Below are positions 11,469-21,540 of a stretch of 64,000 bases of DNA, piece after piece. Where the stretch lies: NCBI GenBank assembly GCA_017311185.1, contig JAESUZ010003090.1, positions 186,001 to 250,000 on the forward strand. The letters run 5' to 3'. Position 1 is the stretch's first letter, and the number at the start of each line of letters is the position of its first letter. A model generated the notes under the pieces. The model saw only the letters and a program-made list of their open reading frames with translations, was not told the DNA's origin and ran no database searches. The position numbers were made by a program, and so were the translations under genes. This DNA comes from Proteles cristata cristata. Lineage: Eukaryota; Chordata; Mammalia; Carnivora; Hyaenidae.

Positions 11469-12383
11469 GAAGGGACTGGAGCGCCACCACTCTCCTCACA
11501 ACCTCCAAGGCAGAACTCCCCCTGACACATTGGATCATACCACGCCCATCCCTGCTAGAGAACTGATCTCTGCCTTCCCCCTGCCCCCCCAACCCCAAAC
11601 ACTGACCTGATTAACTCTGGTCACCGGCTTGCTTAAACAGTCACATTAATCCATTTTGTAAATGTAAATTATACACCTAACCAACCTTTTCATCTTTCTC
11701 TCAGGAGTAATTAGAATAGTTTCTCTGGATAACACCAGCGTCCGTCTCTCACCTATCCAACCATATTCCACCCTTTAGCTCTTTGAAAAAACCTTCTTAT
11801 CCTTTCAGCCCGTTCATTCTATTTTCAATTTTGCCTCATCCCTGCCTTGTGTTCTCTCTCTTTCCTTATGCTCTTCCATGAACACTGCATACACCCGGCT
11901 ATTTAATTGTAGCTGGAAAAATTGGGTATATGCTTTAAACCGTTCTAGGTCCATAGGATTTCCTCTTTTCTTTTCTTCTTTTTGACCTTTTTATATTATT
12001 TTACTTTCTATTATTTGCCTTCCCCCCTCCAATTTTTCTCTTAAATTTTTCATTGTCCCACTCGGATTGCATGTTTGTTAGATTTGTCTGTGCATCTCTG
12101 TGCCTCTGCTCCCTGTTTGTTTGTCTGTCTGTTTACTTCTCCAGGGATACTTGAAGAAACAAGCCAAAGTACACATGGTGGAGAGTCCCAAATATCACTA
12201 CAAGTAGGAAAATAACATAACCAAGGTCTCAACAAGAGAGACCAAGAGATACCATTCAAAAAACACTCTCCGAAAGGTGAGGCCCTGGACAATCAAAAGA
12301 GTCTTCTTGGGTACAGAAGCGCTCACAGGTGCAGAGAGCATAACAAGTCTTTAAAACTAACAAGAGACAGAAAGCTAACTAAA
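10311..12383 (+). promoter_or_regulatory. L1 5' UTR / internal promoter region
   Basis: GC- and CpG-rich sequence (densest at about 10465-11150) between 'ggggcaagatggcggag' and the ORF1 start, in an otherwise AT-rich intron. In L1s this region holds the Pol II sense promoter and often an antisense promoter. Overlapping open frames at 10465-11292 on both strands come from the GC-rich composition and have no recognisable domain. A young SINE interrupts it at 11239-11466. Confidence 0.75.
11239..11466 (+). mobile_element. Young felid CanSINE inside the L1 5' UTR
   Basis: Near-consensus copy of the CTTAGTCGG subfamily with B box 'gggttcgagcccc' and a long A-tail. The perfect 14-bp TSD aagaagggactgga (11225-11238, 11467-11480) fixes the borders and shows it landed after the L1. 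Confidence 0.97.
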
Positions 12384-13513
12384 ATGACGAAACGAAAGAG
12401 CTCTCCTCCAAAGAAATTCCAAGAAGAAATGACAGCTAATTAACTGCTCAAAACAGATATAAGCAGCATAACTGAACAAGATTTTAGAACAATAATCATA
12501 AAATTAATAGTGGGCTTGCAAAAAGCATAGAGGACATCAAAAAAACTATGGCTACAAACAACGAGGAAAACAAAAATAGGCATGATGAATTAAAAAATGC
12601 GATAAATGAAATACATAATCAACTGGAGGTGTCCAATGCACAGATTGAAGAGGCTGAGAAGAGAATAAGTGATTTAGAAGACACCATTATAGAAAAAGAG
12701 GAAACAGAGAAAAAAGAGACAAACTGATCCAGGAACATGAAAGAAGAGTTCGAGAGCTCAGCGATACAGTCAAACGCAACAATATCCGTATCATAGGAAT
12801 TCTGGAAGAGGAAGAGAAAAGGAAAGGAAAGGTGCTGAAGGAGTCCTGGAACAAATTATAGCAGAGAACTTCCCCAATCTGGGGAAGGAAGTAAACGTTG
12901 AAATACAAGACGCACACAGAAGTCCCCTCAGATGAAATATGAATCGGTCTTCTACACGGCATATCATAGTAAAAACGACAACATATAATAACAAAGAGAG
13001 AATTTTGAAAGCAGCTAGGGAGAAAAGGGCCCTAACATACAAAGGGAAACCTATCAGAGTGGTGACAGACCTATCTTCTGAAACTTAGCAGGCCAGAAAG
13101 GAATGGCAGGAGATCTTCAATGCGATGAACAGAAAAAATATACAGCCAAGAATCCTCTATCCAGCAAGCCTGACATTCAAAATAGAAGGAGAAATAAAAA
13201 TCTTTCCAGGGGCGCCTGGGTGGCTTAGTCGGTTAAGCGTCCGACTTTCGCTTAGGTCATGATCTCGCGGTTCGTGGGTTCGGGCCCCGCGTCGGGCTCT
13301 GTGCTGACTGCCAGCTCAGAACCTGGAGCCTGTTTCAGAGTCTGTGTCTCCCTCTCTCTCTGACCTCCCCTGCTCATGCTGTCTCTCTCTCTCCTAGAAA
13401 TAAATAAAACATTTAAAAAAATTTTTTTAAAAATCTTTCCAAATAAACAGAAATTGTGAGAATTTGTCACCACTAAGCCAGCCCTACAAGAAATCCTGAG
13501 AGAGATGCTCTGA
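12384..13513 (+). pseudogene. L1 ORF1 relic (RNA-binding protein)
   Basis: The start is 'atgacgaaacgaaag' (MTKRK) and a stop comes after 19 codons. Later frames encode a coiled-coil-like Glu/Lys-rich part (about 12590-12700, 'NQLEVSNAQIEEAEKRISDLE') and the RRM/C-terminal part ('ARKEWQEIFNAMNRKN' near 13090). Several stops and frameshifts, plus the SINE at 13209-13428, destroy it. The frame closes at TGA 13511-13513, 46 nt before ORF2. ORF1p normally binds L1 RNA as a trimer. Confidence 0.85.
13209..13428 (+). mobile_element. Young felid CanSINE inside L1 ORF1
   Basis: CTTAGTCGG-subfamily copy with the perfect TSD aaaaatctttcca (13196-13208, 13429-13441). One B-box change gives 'gggttcgggcccc'. 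Confidence 0.97.
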
Positions 13514-13559
13514 AGGAAATGTTGCAAGGAACAAAGATACCAGAGACACCACCACAAAC

Positions 13560-14411
13560 ATGAACCCCACGAAGGACACAAAGGTTCTAAAACCACATAT
13601 TTCAATAATAACACTGAATGTAAATGGGCTGAATATACCAATGAAAAAACATAAGGTACCAGAATGGATAAAAAAACAAAACCCATCTATATGCTGTCTA
13701 CAAGAAACGCATTTTAGACTAGAAGATACCTTCAGATTAAAAGTAATGGGATGGAGAAAAATATATTATGATACTGGAAATCAAAAGAAAGCTGGAGTAG
13801 CTATACTTATATCAGACAAACTAGACTTTAAATTAAAGACAATAACAAGAGACGAAGAAGGGCATTACATAATAATTACAGGGTCCATCCATCAGGAAGA
13901 ACTAACAATCATAAATGTCTATGCACCAAATATGGGAGCACTGAAATATTTAAAACAATTAATCACAAACAGAAACAAGCTTATAGATAAGAATGTGCTA
14001 ATAGCAGGGGACTTTAATACTCTGCTTACAGCAATGGATAGGTCAACCAGACAAAAAATCACTAAGGAAATAATGGACTTGAAAGACACATTGGACCAGA
14101 TGGATCTGACAGATATATTTAGAACTCTACATCCTGAGGCCAGGGAATTTACTTTCTTCTCAAGTGCACATGGCACATCCTCCAAGATAGATCACATAAT
14201 GGGACATAAAGCAGCCCTCAATAAATATAAAAGAGTTGAGATCATACCATGCACACGGTCAGATCATAATGCTTTGAAACTTGAAAACTATCACAGGAAG
14301 AAGTCTGGAAAACCGCCAAAAACATGGAGGTTAAAGAGCACCCTACTAAAGAATGAATGGGCCAATCAGGCAAATAGAGAGGAAATTAAAAAAATATATG
14401 GAAACAAATGA
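13560..14411 (+). pseudogene. L1 ORF2, endonuclease part (intact domain)
   Basis: An uninterrupted 283-codon frame holds the complete apurinic-like endonuclease domain. It nicks target DNA at TTTT/AA-type sites to start target-primed reverse transcription. Catalytic positions are all kept, offset by six from human L1: N20 (LNVNGLN), E49 (LQETH), Y121 (NVYAPN), D151/N153 (GDFN), D in SKIDH and S-D-H near 234-236 (RSDHN). A frameshift near 14350-14400 ends the frame, and the protein continues in the next frame from about 14353. Confidence 0.93.
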
Positions 14412-15418
14412 AAATGAAAACACAACAATCCAAAATCTATGGGATGCGGCAAAGGCAGTCCTAAGAGGAAAGTACATTGCACTCCAGGCCTATTACAAGA
14501 AATTAGAGAAAGCGCAAGTGCAAAATCTAACAGCTCACCTAAAGGAACTAGAGGCAGAGCAACAAGAGGACCCCGAACCCAGTAGAAGAAGAGAAATAGC
14601 AAAAATCAGAGCAGAAATAAACAACATAGAAACCAAAGAAACAACTGAACAGATCAATGAAAACAAGAGTTGGTTTTTTGAAAAAATAAACAAAATTGAC
14701 AAACCTCTAGACAGGCTTCTCAAAAAGAAAAGGGTGAGCACCCTAATAGACAAAATCATGAATGAAAATGGACATAATACAACCAACCCCTCAGAAATAC
14801 AAGCAATTATCAGGGAATACTATGAAACATTATATGCTAACAAATTGGACAACTTAGAAGAAATGGACAAATTCCTAAACACACACTCACTACCAAAATT
14901 CACACGGGAAGAGATAAGAAATCTGAACAGACCCATAACGAGTGAAGATATCGAATCAGTGATCAAAAATCTCCCAACAAATAAGAGCCCTGGACCTGAT
15001 GGCTTCCCTGGGGAATTCTACCAGACGTTTAAAAGAGACTTAATACCAATTCTTCTCCTAAGCCATTCCAAAAAGTAGAAATCAAAGGAAAACTCCTGGA
15101 CTCATTTTATGAAGCCAGCATCACTCTGATTCCCAAGCCAGACAGAGATCCAGCAAAAAAAGAGAACTACAGGCCAATATCCTTGATGAATATGGATGCA
15201 AATATCCCCAACAAGATACTTGCAAATCGAATCCAACAGCACATAAAAAGAATTCTCCACCAAGGTCCAGTGGGATTCATTCCTGGGTTACAGGGCTGGT
15301 TCAACATTTGCAAATCAAGCAATGTGATACATCACATCAACAAAAGAAAAGATAAAAACCATACGATCCTGTCGATAGATGCAGAAAAAGTATTTCACAA
15401 AATACAGCATCGCTTCTT
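14353..15418 (+). pseudogene. L1 ORF2, linker and reverse transcriptase fingers
   Basis: A 241-codon open frame to 15078 carries the linker ('WFFEKINKIDKPLDRLLKKK', '[15 protein letters not shown]') and the start of the RT ('NKSPGPDGFPGEFYQ'). A short deletion near 15055 shifts the frame. RT then continues as '[20 protein letters not shown]' and '[15 protein letters not shown]', which retains the first catalytic Asp, until the inverted L1 insertion at 15419. Confidence 0.88.
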
Positions 15419-15686
15419 TTTTTTTAATTTTTTTATTTTTTTACAAAGAGTTTATTGTCAAATTAGTTTCCACATAACACCCAGTGCTCATCCCCACAAG
15501 TGTCCTCCTCTATGCCCATCCCCCCTCCCCCCCACATCCATCAGTCCTCAGTTTTTGTCAGATTTCAAGAGTCTCTCGTGGTTTGCCTCTCTCCCTTTCC
15601 CCCAACATTCCCCCCCTTCTTCCTCAGTTAAGTTCCTCATAATCCTCCTACACGTGCAAACATATGATATTTGTCCTTCTCTGCCA
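15419..15686 (-). mobile_element. 5'-truncated L1 3' end, inverted, inside L1 ORF2
   Basis: A minus-strand L1 terminus beginning with a T-rich tail complement, then 'gtttattgtcaaattagtttcc', and ending at 'ttgtccttctctgcc'. The perfect 13-bp TSD agcatcgcttctt (15406-15418, 15687-15699) proves a separate retrotransposition. It splits the RT domain in the 'FDKIQH' region. Confidence 0.95.
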
Positions 15687-16606
15687 AGCATCGCTTCTTA
15701 ATAAAGGCTCTAGAAAAAGTCGGGATAGAAGGAACATACTTGAACATCATAAAAGCCATCTATGAAAAGCCTTCAGCTAAGATCATCCTCAATGGGAAAA
15801 GACTGAGAGCTTTCCCCCTGAGATCAGGAACACGACAGGGATGTCCACTCTCACCACTGTTGTTTAACATAGTGCTGGAAGTCCTAGCATCAGCCATCAG
15901 ACAACAAAAGGAAATCAAAGGCATCAGAATTGGCAAAGAGGAAGTCAAACTTTCACTCTTCGCATATGACATGATACTCTACATAGAAAACTCGACAGAC
16001 TACACCAGAAGCCTACTAGAACTGATCCAAGAACTCAGCCAAGTTGCAGGGTACAAAATCAACGTACAGAAATCGGTTGCATTTTTATACAACAACAATG
16101 AAGCAACAGAAAGAGAAATCAAGAAACTGATCCCATTCACAATTGCACAAAAAACCCTAAAATACCTCAGAATAAACGTAACCAAGGATACAAGAGATCT
16201 GTATGATGAAAACTATAGAAAACTTATGAAGGAAATTGAAGAAGACACAAAGAAATGGAAAAACATTCCATGCTCATGGATAGGAAGAATAAATATAGTC
16301 AAGATGTCATTACTACCTAAAGCACTCTACACATTCAATGCAATTCCAATCAAAATTGCACCAGCATACTTCTCAAAACTAGAACAAACTATCCAAAAAT
16401 TTGTATGGAACCACAAAAGACCCCGAATAGCCAAAGGAATACTGAGAAATAAAACCAAAACGGGAGGGATCACCATCCCAGACTTTAGCCTCTACTACAA
16501 AGCTGTCATCATCAAGACAGTATGGTATTGGCACAAAAACAGACACATAGACCAATGGAACAGAATTGAGAACTCAGAAGTGGACCCAAAGTATACAGCC
16601 AACTAA
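15687..16606 (+). pseudogene. L1 ORF2, reverse transcriptase palm to C-terminal region
   Basis: About 300 codons stay open: '[20 protein letters not shown]' (palm), then FAYD where active copies have FADD, so the catalytic Asp pair is lost. The thumb-like part follows ('[17 protein letters not shown]', '[19 protein letters not shown]'). A frameshift at 'DPKYTAN' (about 16595) closes the frame. Confidence 0.92.
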
Positions 16607-17670
16607 TCTTTGACAAAGCAGGAAAGAGTATCCAATGGAAAAACGACAGCCTCTTTAACAGATGGTGCTGGGAGAACTGGACAGCAACATGCAGAAGAAT
16701 GAAACTAGATTATTTTCTCACATCATGCACAAAAATAAACTCAAAATGGATAAAGGACCTGAACATGAGACAGGAAACTATCAACACCCTAGAGGAGAAA
16801 GCAGGAAACAACCTCCTTGAACTCCACCGCAGCAACTTCTTACTTGACACATCCTCAAAAGCAAGGGAATCAAAAGCAAAAATAAATGATTGGGACCTCA
16901 TCAAGATTAAAAGCTTCTGCATGGCATAGAAAACAACCCACAAAACTAACAGGCAACCAACAGAATGGGAAAAGATAGTTGCAAATGACATATCAGATAA
17001 AGGGTTAATATCCAAAATCTATAAGGAACCCACCAAACTCCACACCGGAAAAACAAACAACCCAGTGAAGAAATGGGCAGAAAATATGAACAGACACTTC
17101 TCCAAAGAGGACATCCAGATGGCCAACAGACACATGAAACGATGCTCAGCATCCCTCCTCATCAGGGAAATACAAATCAAAACCACACTGAGATACCATC
17201 TCATACCAGTCAGAGTGGCTAAAATGAGCAAATCAGAGAACTCTAGATGCTGGCGAGGATGTGGAGAAACGGGCACCCTCCTCCACTGTTGGTGGGAATG
17301 TAAACTGGTACAGCCCCTCTGGAAAACAGTGTGGAGGTTCCTCAGGAAACTAACAATAGAACTCCCCTAGGACCCAGCAATAGCACTGCTAGGAATTTAC
17401 CCAAGGGATACAGGAATGCTGAGGCATAGGAGCACATGGACCCCAATGTTCATAGCAGCACTCTCCACAATAGCTAAAACATGGAAAGAGCCTAAGTGTC
17501 CATCAGCAGATGAATGGATCCAGAAGATGTGGTTTATCTATACCATGGAATACTACATGGCAATGAGAAACAATGAAATCTGGCCATGTGTAGCAACTTG
17601 AGGGTGTTATGCTGAGCGAAATAAGTCAGGCAGAGAAGGACAAATATCATATGTTTGCACGTATAGGAGG
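16607..17670 (+). pseudogene. L1 ORF2, Cys-rich C-terminal end
   Basis: The frame continues with 'LIFDKAGKS' but has stops at 16927 ('FCMA*') and 17368. The Cys/His knuckle '[18 protein letters not shown]' (about 17250-17300) is kept. The last ORF2 codons are disturbed by a small deletion near 17598 ('gcaacttgagggtg' for 'gcaacatggatggaccttgagggtg'). The 3' UTR, with a G-rich polypurine part, follows to the A-rich tail at 17880-17910. Confidence 0.88.
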
Positions 17671-17910
17671 ATTAGGAGGAACTTAACTAAGGAACAAGGG
17701 GGAGAAGTAGGGCGAAATGGTGGGGGAAACGGAGAGAGGGAAACCATGAGAGACTCTTGAATGCTTACAAAAACTGAGGACTGATGGATGTGGGGGGGAG
17801 AGGGGATAGGGATGGAGGAAGGCACTTGTGGGGATGAGCACTGGGTGTTATGTGGAAACTAATTTGACAATAAACTATTTGTAAAACAAAAAACAAAACA
17901 AAACAAAAAA

Positions 17911-18946
17911 GAAGTTTCCAGAAAAGCTGTCTCTGTCTGGGAAAGAGTCAGTATGCCTTGAACAATAGAAATTACAATTAATTCACAAACTGACACCACA
18001 TCTCATACAAGTTTTATATCAGTTTATTTCTCTTTCCAAAGTACATACTACTGAATTTGAGAAAAGTACTGAAGATCTTACTATACCCTTAATGAAATCT
18101 TTCATTATGCACCCAGTAGTGGAATCTAACTTTTCAATTAGATTTCACGTAATCAAAGTCATTCCCAAATTCACACGTACTACAGACATTTCTTGTAAAT
18201 ACCAGACTATCTTTGGTGGGTATAAAAACTGCTAACTCTTTAATTACCACAGATTTTTTGTATCATTAGACTATTCTCATTTCAATGTTAAAACACTTTT
18301 CATGTCTTTCTAATGCCAGGTAATCCTTCCTAATTAGAATAAGGCTTATCCTGTTAACATCTTCATTTAAAAAGAAAACTTCAAAAAAAAAAAGTTTGCT
18401 ACAACTAACAGAAAGAATATTTTAAGTTTTTAAAAAGCTTTAGTAGAGAGTCAAAGAACCAGAATTTTAGTGTCATCTCAACCAAGAGTTAGGAGCTTTA
18501 TGCACTTGGGCAAATTACTAAATATCTAGATTTCATTATCTTATTTTTAGCATGAATACAGATTAATTTCAACACTTAAAAAAATTAATTTACCTAGAAC
18601 TGTCTGTTTTCTCTTTACCTTTCCAAATCTTGAAATTATATAAATATTCCCTATTCTGAAATGATCAGCCTACATATATTTCAGATTCTGGATATTTGTA
18701 TAATTCTCGGCTGAACTTGAAATATTTTTAAGTTAGCCAGAATTTTCTGTTTAAAGAAATAAACTTTAATGACTGATTATCTTTATGATTAATTTATGAA
18801 ACAATGATCCTACTTTTACCTTTTATTATATTTAAGAAGATGTCAGAAATCATTTTTACCATTCCCCTTCACGGACACTTCTCAGTACAATCCAACAGTA
18901 TATTATTGCTGACCTAAGTACAAGCTACATTGAAATACTTCCAATT
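17911..18946. other. Unassigned intronic sequence
   Basis: AT-rich unique-looking sequence between two L1 copies, without exon-like features. Confidence 0.5.
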
Positions 18947-18962
18947 AAGATATATGTGTATA

Positions 18963-19484
18963 CTGCTAGGAATTTACCCAAGGGATACAGGAGTGCTGAT
19001 GCATAGGGGCACATGTACCCTAATGTTCATAGCAGCACTCTCAACAATAGCCAAAACATGGAATGAGTCTAAGTGTCCATCAACAGATGAATGGATCAAG
19101 AAGATGTGGTTTATCCATACAATGGAATACTACATGGCAATGAGAAAGAAGGAAATCTGGCCATGTGCAGCAACATGGATGGACCTTGAGGGTGTTATGC
19201 TGAGCGAAATAAGTCAGGCAGAGAAGGACAGATACCATATATTTGCACGTATAGGAAGATTTAGGAGGAACTTAATGGAGGACCATGGGGGAGAAAAAGG
19301 GGGAAAGTGGTGGGGGAGAGGCAGAGAGGCAAACCATGAGGGACTCTTGAATGCTGAGAACGGACTGAGGGCTAATGGACGTGGGACAGAGGGAAGGGAG
19401 GGTGATGGGTATGGAGAAGGGCACTTGTGGGGATGAGCACTGGGTGTTATATGGAAACCAACTTGACAATAAACTATTAAAAAA
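18963..19484 (+). mobile_element. L1 3' end, 5'-truncated, with TSD
   Basis: Encodes the last part of ORF2 ('[18 protein letters not shown]', 'WIKKMWFIHTMEYYMAMRKK') and the 3' UTR ending 'acttgacaataaactattaaaa'. The perfect 16-bp TSD aagatatatgtgtata (18947-18962, 19485-19500) and an open C-terminal frame (18930-19436) show a recent insertion. Confidence 0.96.
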
Positions 19485-19500
19485 AAGATATATGTGTATA

Positions 19501-20689
19501 ATTTCAAGGCATATCTGAAAAGCAAAGGAAGTCTAGTAATGATAAAATTTGCTATAAATTAGTAGACAGCCACATCACTGATATATTTATAAGTGATTAA
19601 TAAAATTTTAGTTCTCAAAGATCAAAAAATTTTCCTAGATAAATCTACTTACATGTGTTCTGTCACCTTAGTAGCTCCTTCTCCCTAAAATTTTGTATAT
19701 TGGTGTTATTAGTGACTTTTTTATAGACACATGAGTACCACTAGAGGCCACCAAATACTTCACTTTTTTAAAGTGGCACATTTGTAACTATAATTATAAG
19801 GAGATGACTATGCACAGAAATATCCATAACTGGGAAAGTTCCATGTGAATACTCAAAGCACAATATTAACTCAAGCAAAAATATCTGAACATACTTCATA
19901 TGATAAATAAGATGTCTGGATCATAGGAGAACTTGATTATGAAAACAGAACTGAGGGTTGGGGAGAGGAAATACCAAATTATCATTTCTTATATACCTCT
20001 GAAAATAGATTATATGACCTAGGAAATGGATGATCTCTCTGGCTATTGTCGTGTGTGTGTGTGTATACACATATAATATATATAAATATTTATAATACTA
20101 ATACAGATAGACTAATACAGACAGATAAATAAATAAGTCTATCCTCAGAGTTCCGTACTCTTTCTACCATACCACAAAGTCTTTCACATAAAATAATGTT
20201 TGTATATCAGAAGTTTTATATCTAAAGTTGGTTACCATCTATAGCAATTAAAACTTTAATACAGAAGTCCTATTGTCAAAATCACCCCACATATTTGAAT
20301 ATATCCAAAATTCTGACTTGAAGGAGAAAACCTGGCTTAGAAGCATAGATAATACCTGGGAAAATTCTGGGTTTCTAGGTGAATGGCTGCATGTCCTCTT
20401 ATTTCTTTCAGTGTCTTCCCCCACCCCCTCACCAAAGGTAAATAGAAAAAAATAGAAGGCTCAAGTAGCATCCAGATTCTGTAGCTTCAAATAAAATTTA
20501 TGAAACAAAATGGGAATTCTTGCTATTTGAGTACCTTTGTTGAATACTGATACATTCTTTTTCAAAGGTTTTTGGGTACTCCAGAGAAACTATTCAGTCA
20601 TACTTTTGGTGTTCTATCTAAAGTCTTTCCTTAACTAACGGTTGCAAAGATGTTCTCCTAAATTTTTTTTTAAAACCTTTATAGTTTCA
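19501..20689. other. Unassigned intronic sequence
   Basis: No nameable transposon. A (GT)7 run lies at 20051-20064, followed by TA-rich bases to about 20100. Confidence 0.5.
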
Positions 20690-20896
20690 GGGTGCCTGGG
20701 TAGCTCAGTGGATTAAGTGCCCAACTCTAGATTTCGACTCAGGTCATGATCTCACAGTTCAAGAGCTCAAGCCCTGCATCAGGCCCCGCACTGGCAATGT
20801 GGAGCCTGCCTGGGTTTCTCTGTCTCTCTCCCTCTTTCTGCCTCTCCCCAGCTTGCCCTCTTTCTCTTTCAAAGTAAAAAAACAAAAAACAAAAAA
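20690..20896 (+). mobile_element. CanSINE, moderately old
   Basis: 'gggtgcctgggtagctcagtgg' head, 'caggtcatgatctcacagttc', CT-rich body, tail of 'aaaaaac' units. Flanks 'ctttatagtttca' and 'ctttagtttca' look like a decayed TSD. Confidence 0.9.
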
Positions 20897-21045
20897 CAAA
20901 AAACTTTAGTTTCAGCTTTTATATTTAGTCTATAATTCATTTCAGGCTAATATTTTTCTGTGGCGTGAGGTATGGCTAGGATTCAAGTACAGAAGACTGA
21001 CAGAATAGTAATACCACCACTTCCCAGAGAAAGTAAAACACGGAC

Positions 21046-21092
21046 TGACAGACGGACGGATGGAAGGAAGGGAGGGAAGGAGGGAGGGGAAG
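21046..21092 (+). repeat. (GGAA/GGGA)n purine tract
   Basis: 'ggacggatggaaggaaggg' followed by 'agggaaggagggaggggaag': an imperfect tetranucleotide microsatellite. Confidence 0.85.
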
Positions 21093-21107
21093 TAGTAATC
21101 AAAACAG

Positions 21108-21540
21108 TTTAGTACTAGTAAGAAAACGGACACATAGATCAATGGAACAGAATAGAGAGCCTAGAAATAAACCCATGCTTATACGGTCAATTAATCTATG
21201 ACAAAGGAGGCAAAAATACACAATGTGGAAAAGACAGTCTCTTCAACAAATGGAGCTGGGAAAACTTGACAGCACAAGAATGAAACTGGACCACTTTCCT
21301 ATACCATGTGCAAAAATAAATTCAAAATAAATTGAATTTGAACATAGGACCTGAAACCATAGGACCAAAACTCTTTGAAGAAAACATAGGCGGTAAACTC
21401 TTTGACATCAGTCTTAGCAATATTTTGGAAGGACCAGTCTTCTCAGGCAAGAGCAACAAATCTGAAATAAACAAACAGGATTACATCAAACTAAAAAGCT
21501 TTGCAGTGAAGAAAACCATCAACAAAACTAACAGGCAGCC
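21108..21540 (+). mobile_element. Old L1 ORF2 fragment (left part, split)
   Basis: Encodes the old-type ORF2 stretch around 'GTDQWNRI', '[13 protein letters not shown]' and '[10 protein letters not shown]' with several stops. It breaks at 21540, where a different L1 begins, and resumes at about 23466. Confidence 0.82.

Larger units (their letters stand above)
10311..17910 (+). mobile_element. Near full-length carnivore L1, inactive
   Basis: An L1 with 5' UTR, ORF1 relic, ORF2 relic, 3' UTR and A-rich tail ('aataaactatttgtaaaac...'). It starts with the L1 5' signature 'ggggcaagatggcggag'. Without three later insertions (SINEs at 11239 and 13209, inverted L1 end at 15419) it is about 6.8 kb, a normal L1 length. 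ORF1 has stops, and ORF2 has frameshifts, stops and a changed reverse transcriptase active site, so it cannot move. It lies antisense to SBF2. I could not read a clear TSD, partly because the left edge abuts an A-rich SINE tail. Confidence 0.95.
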
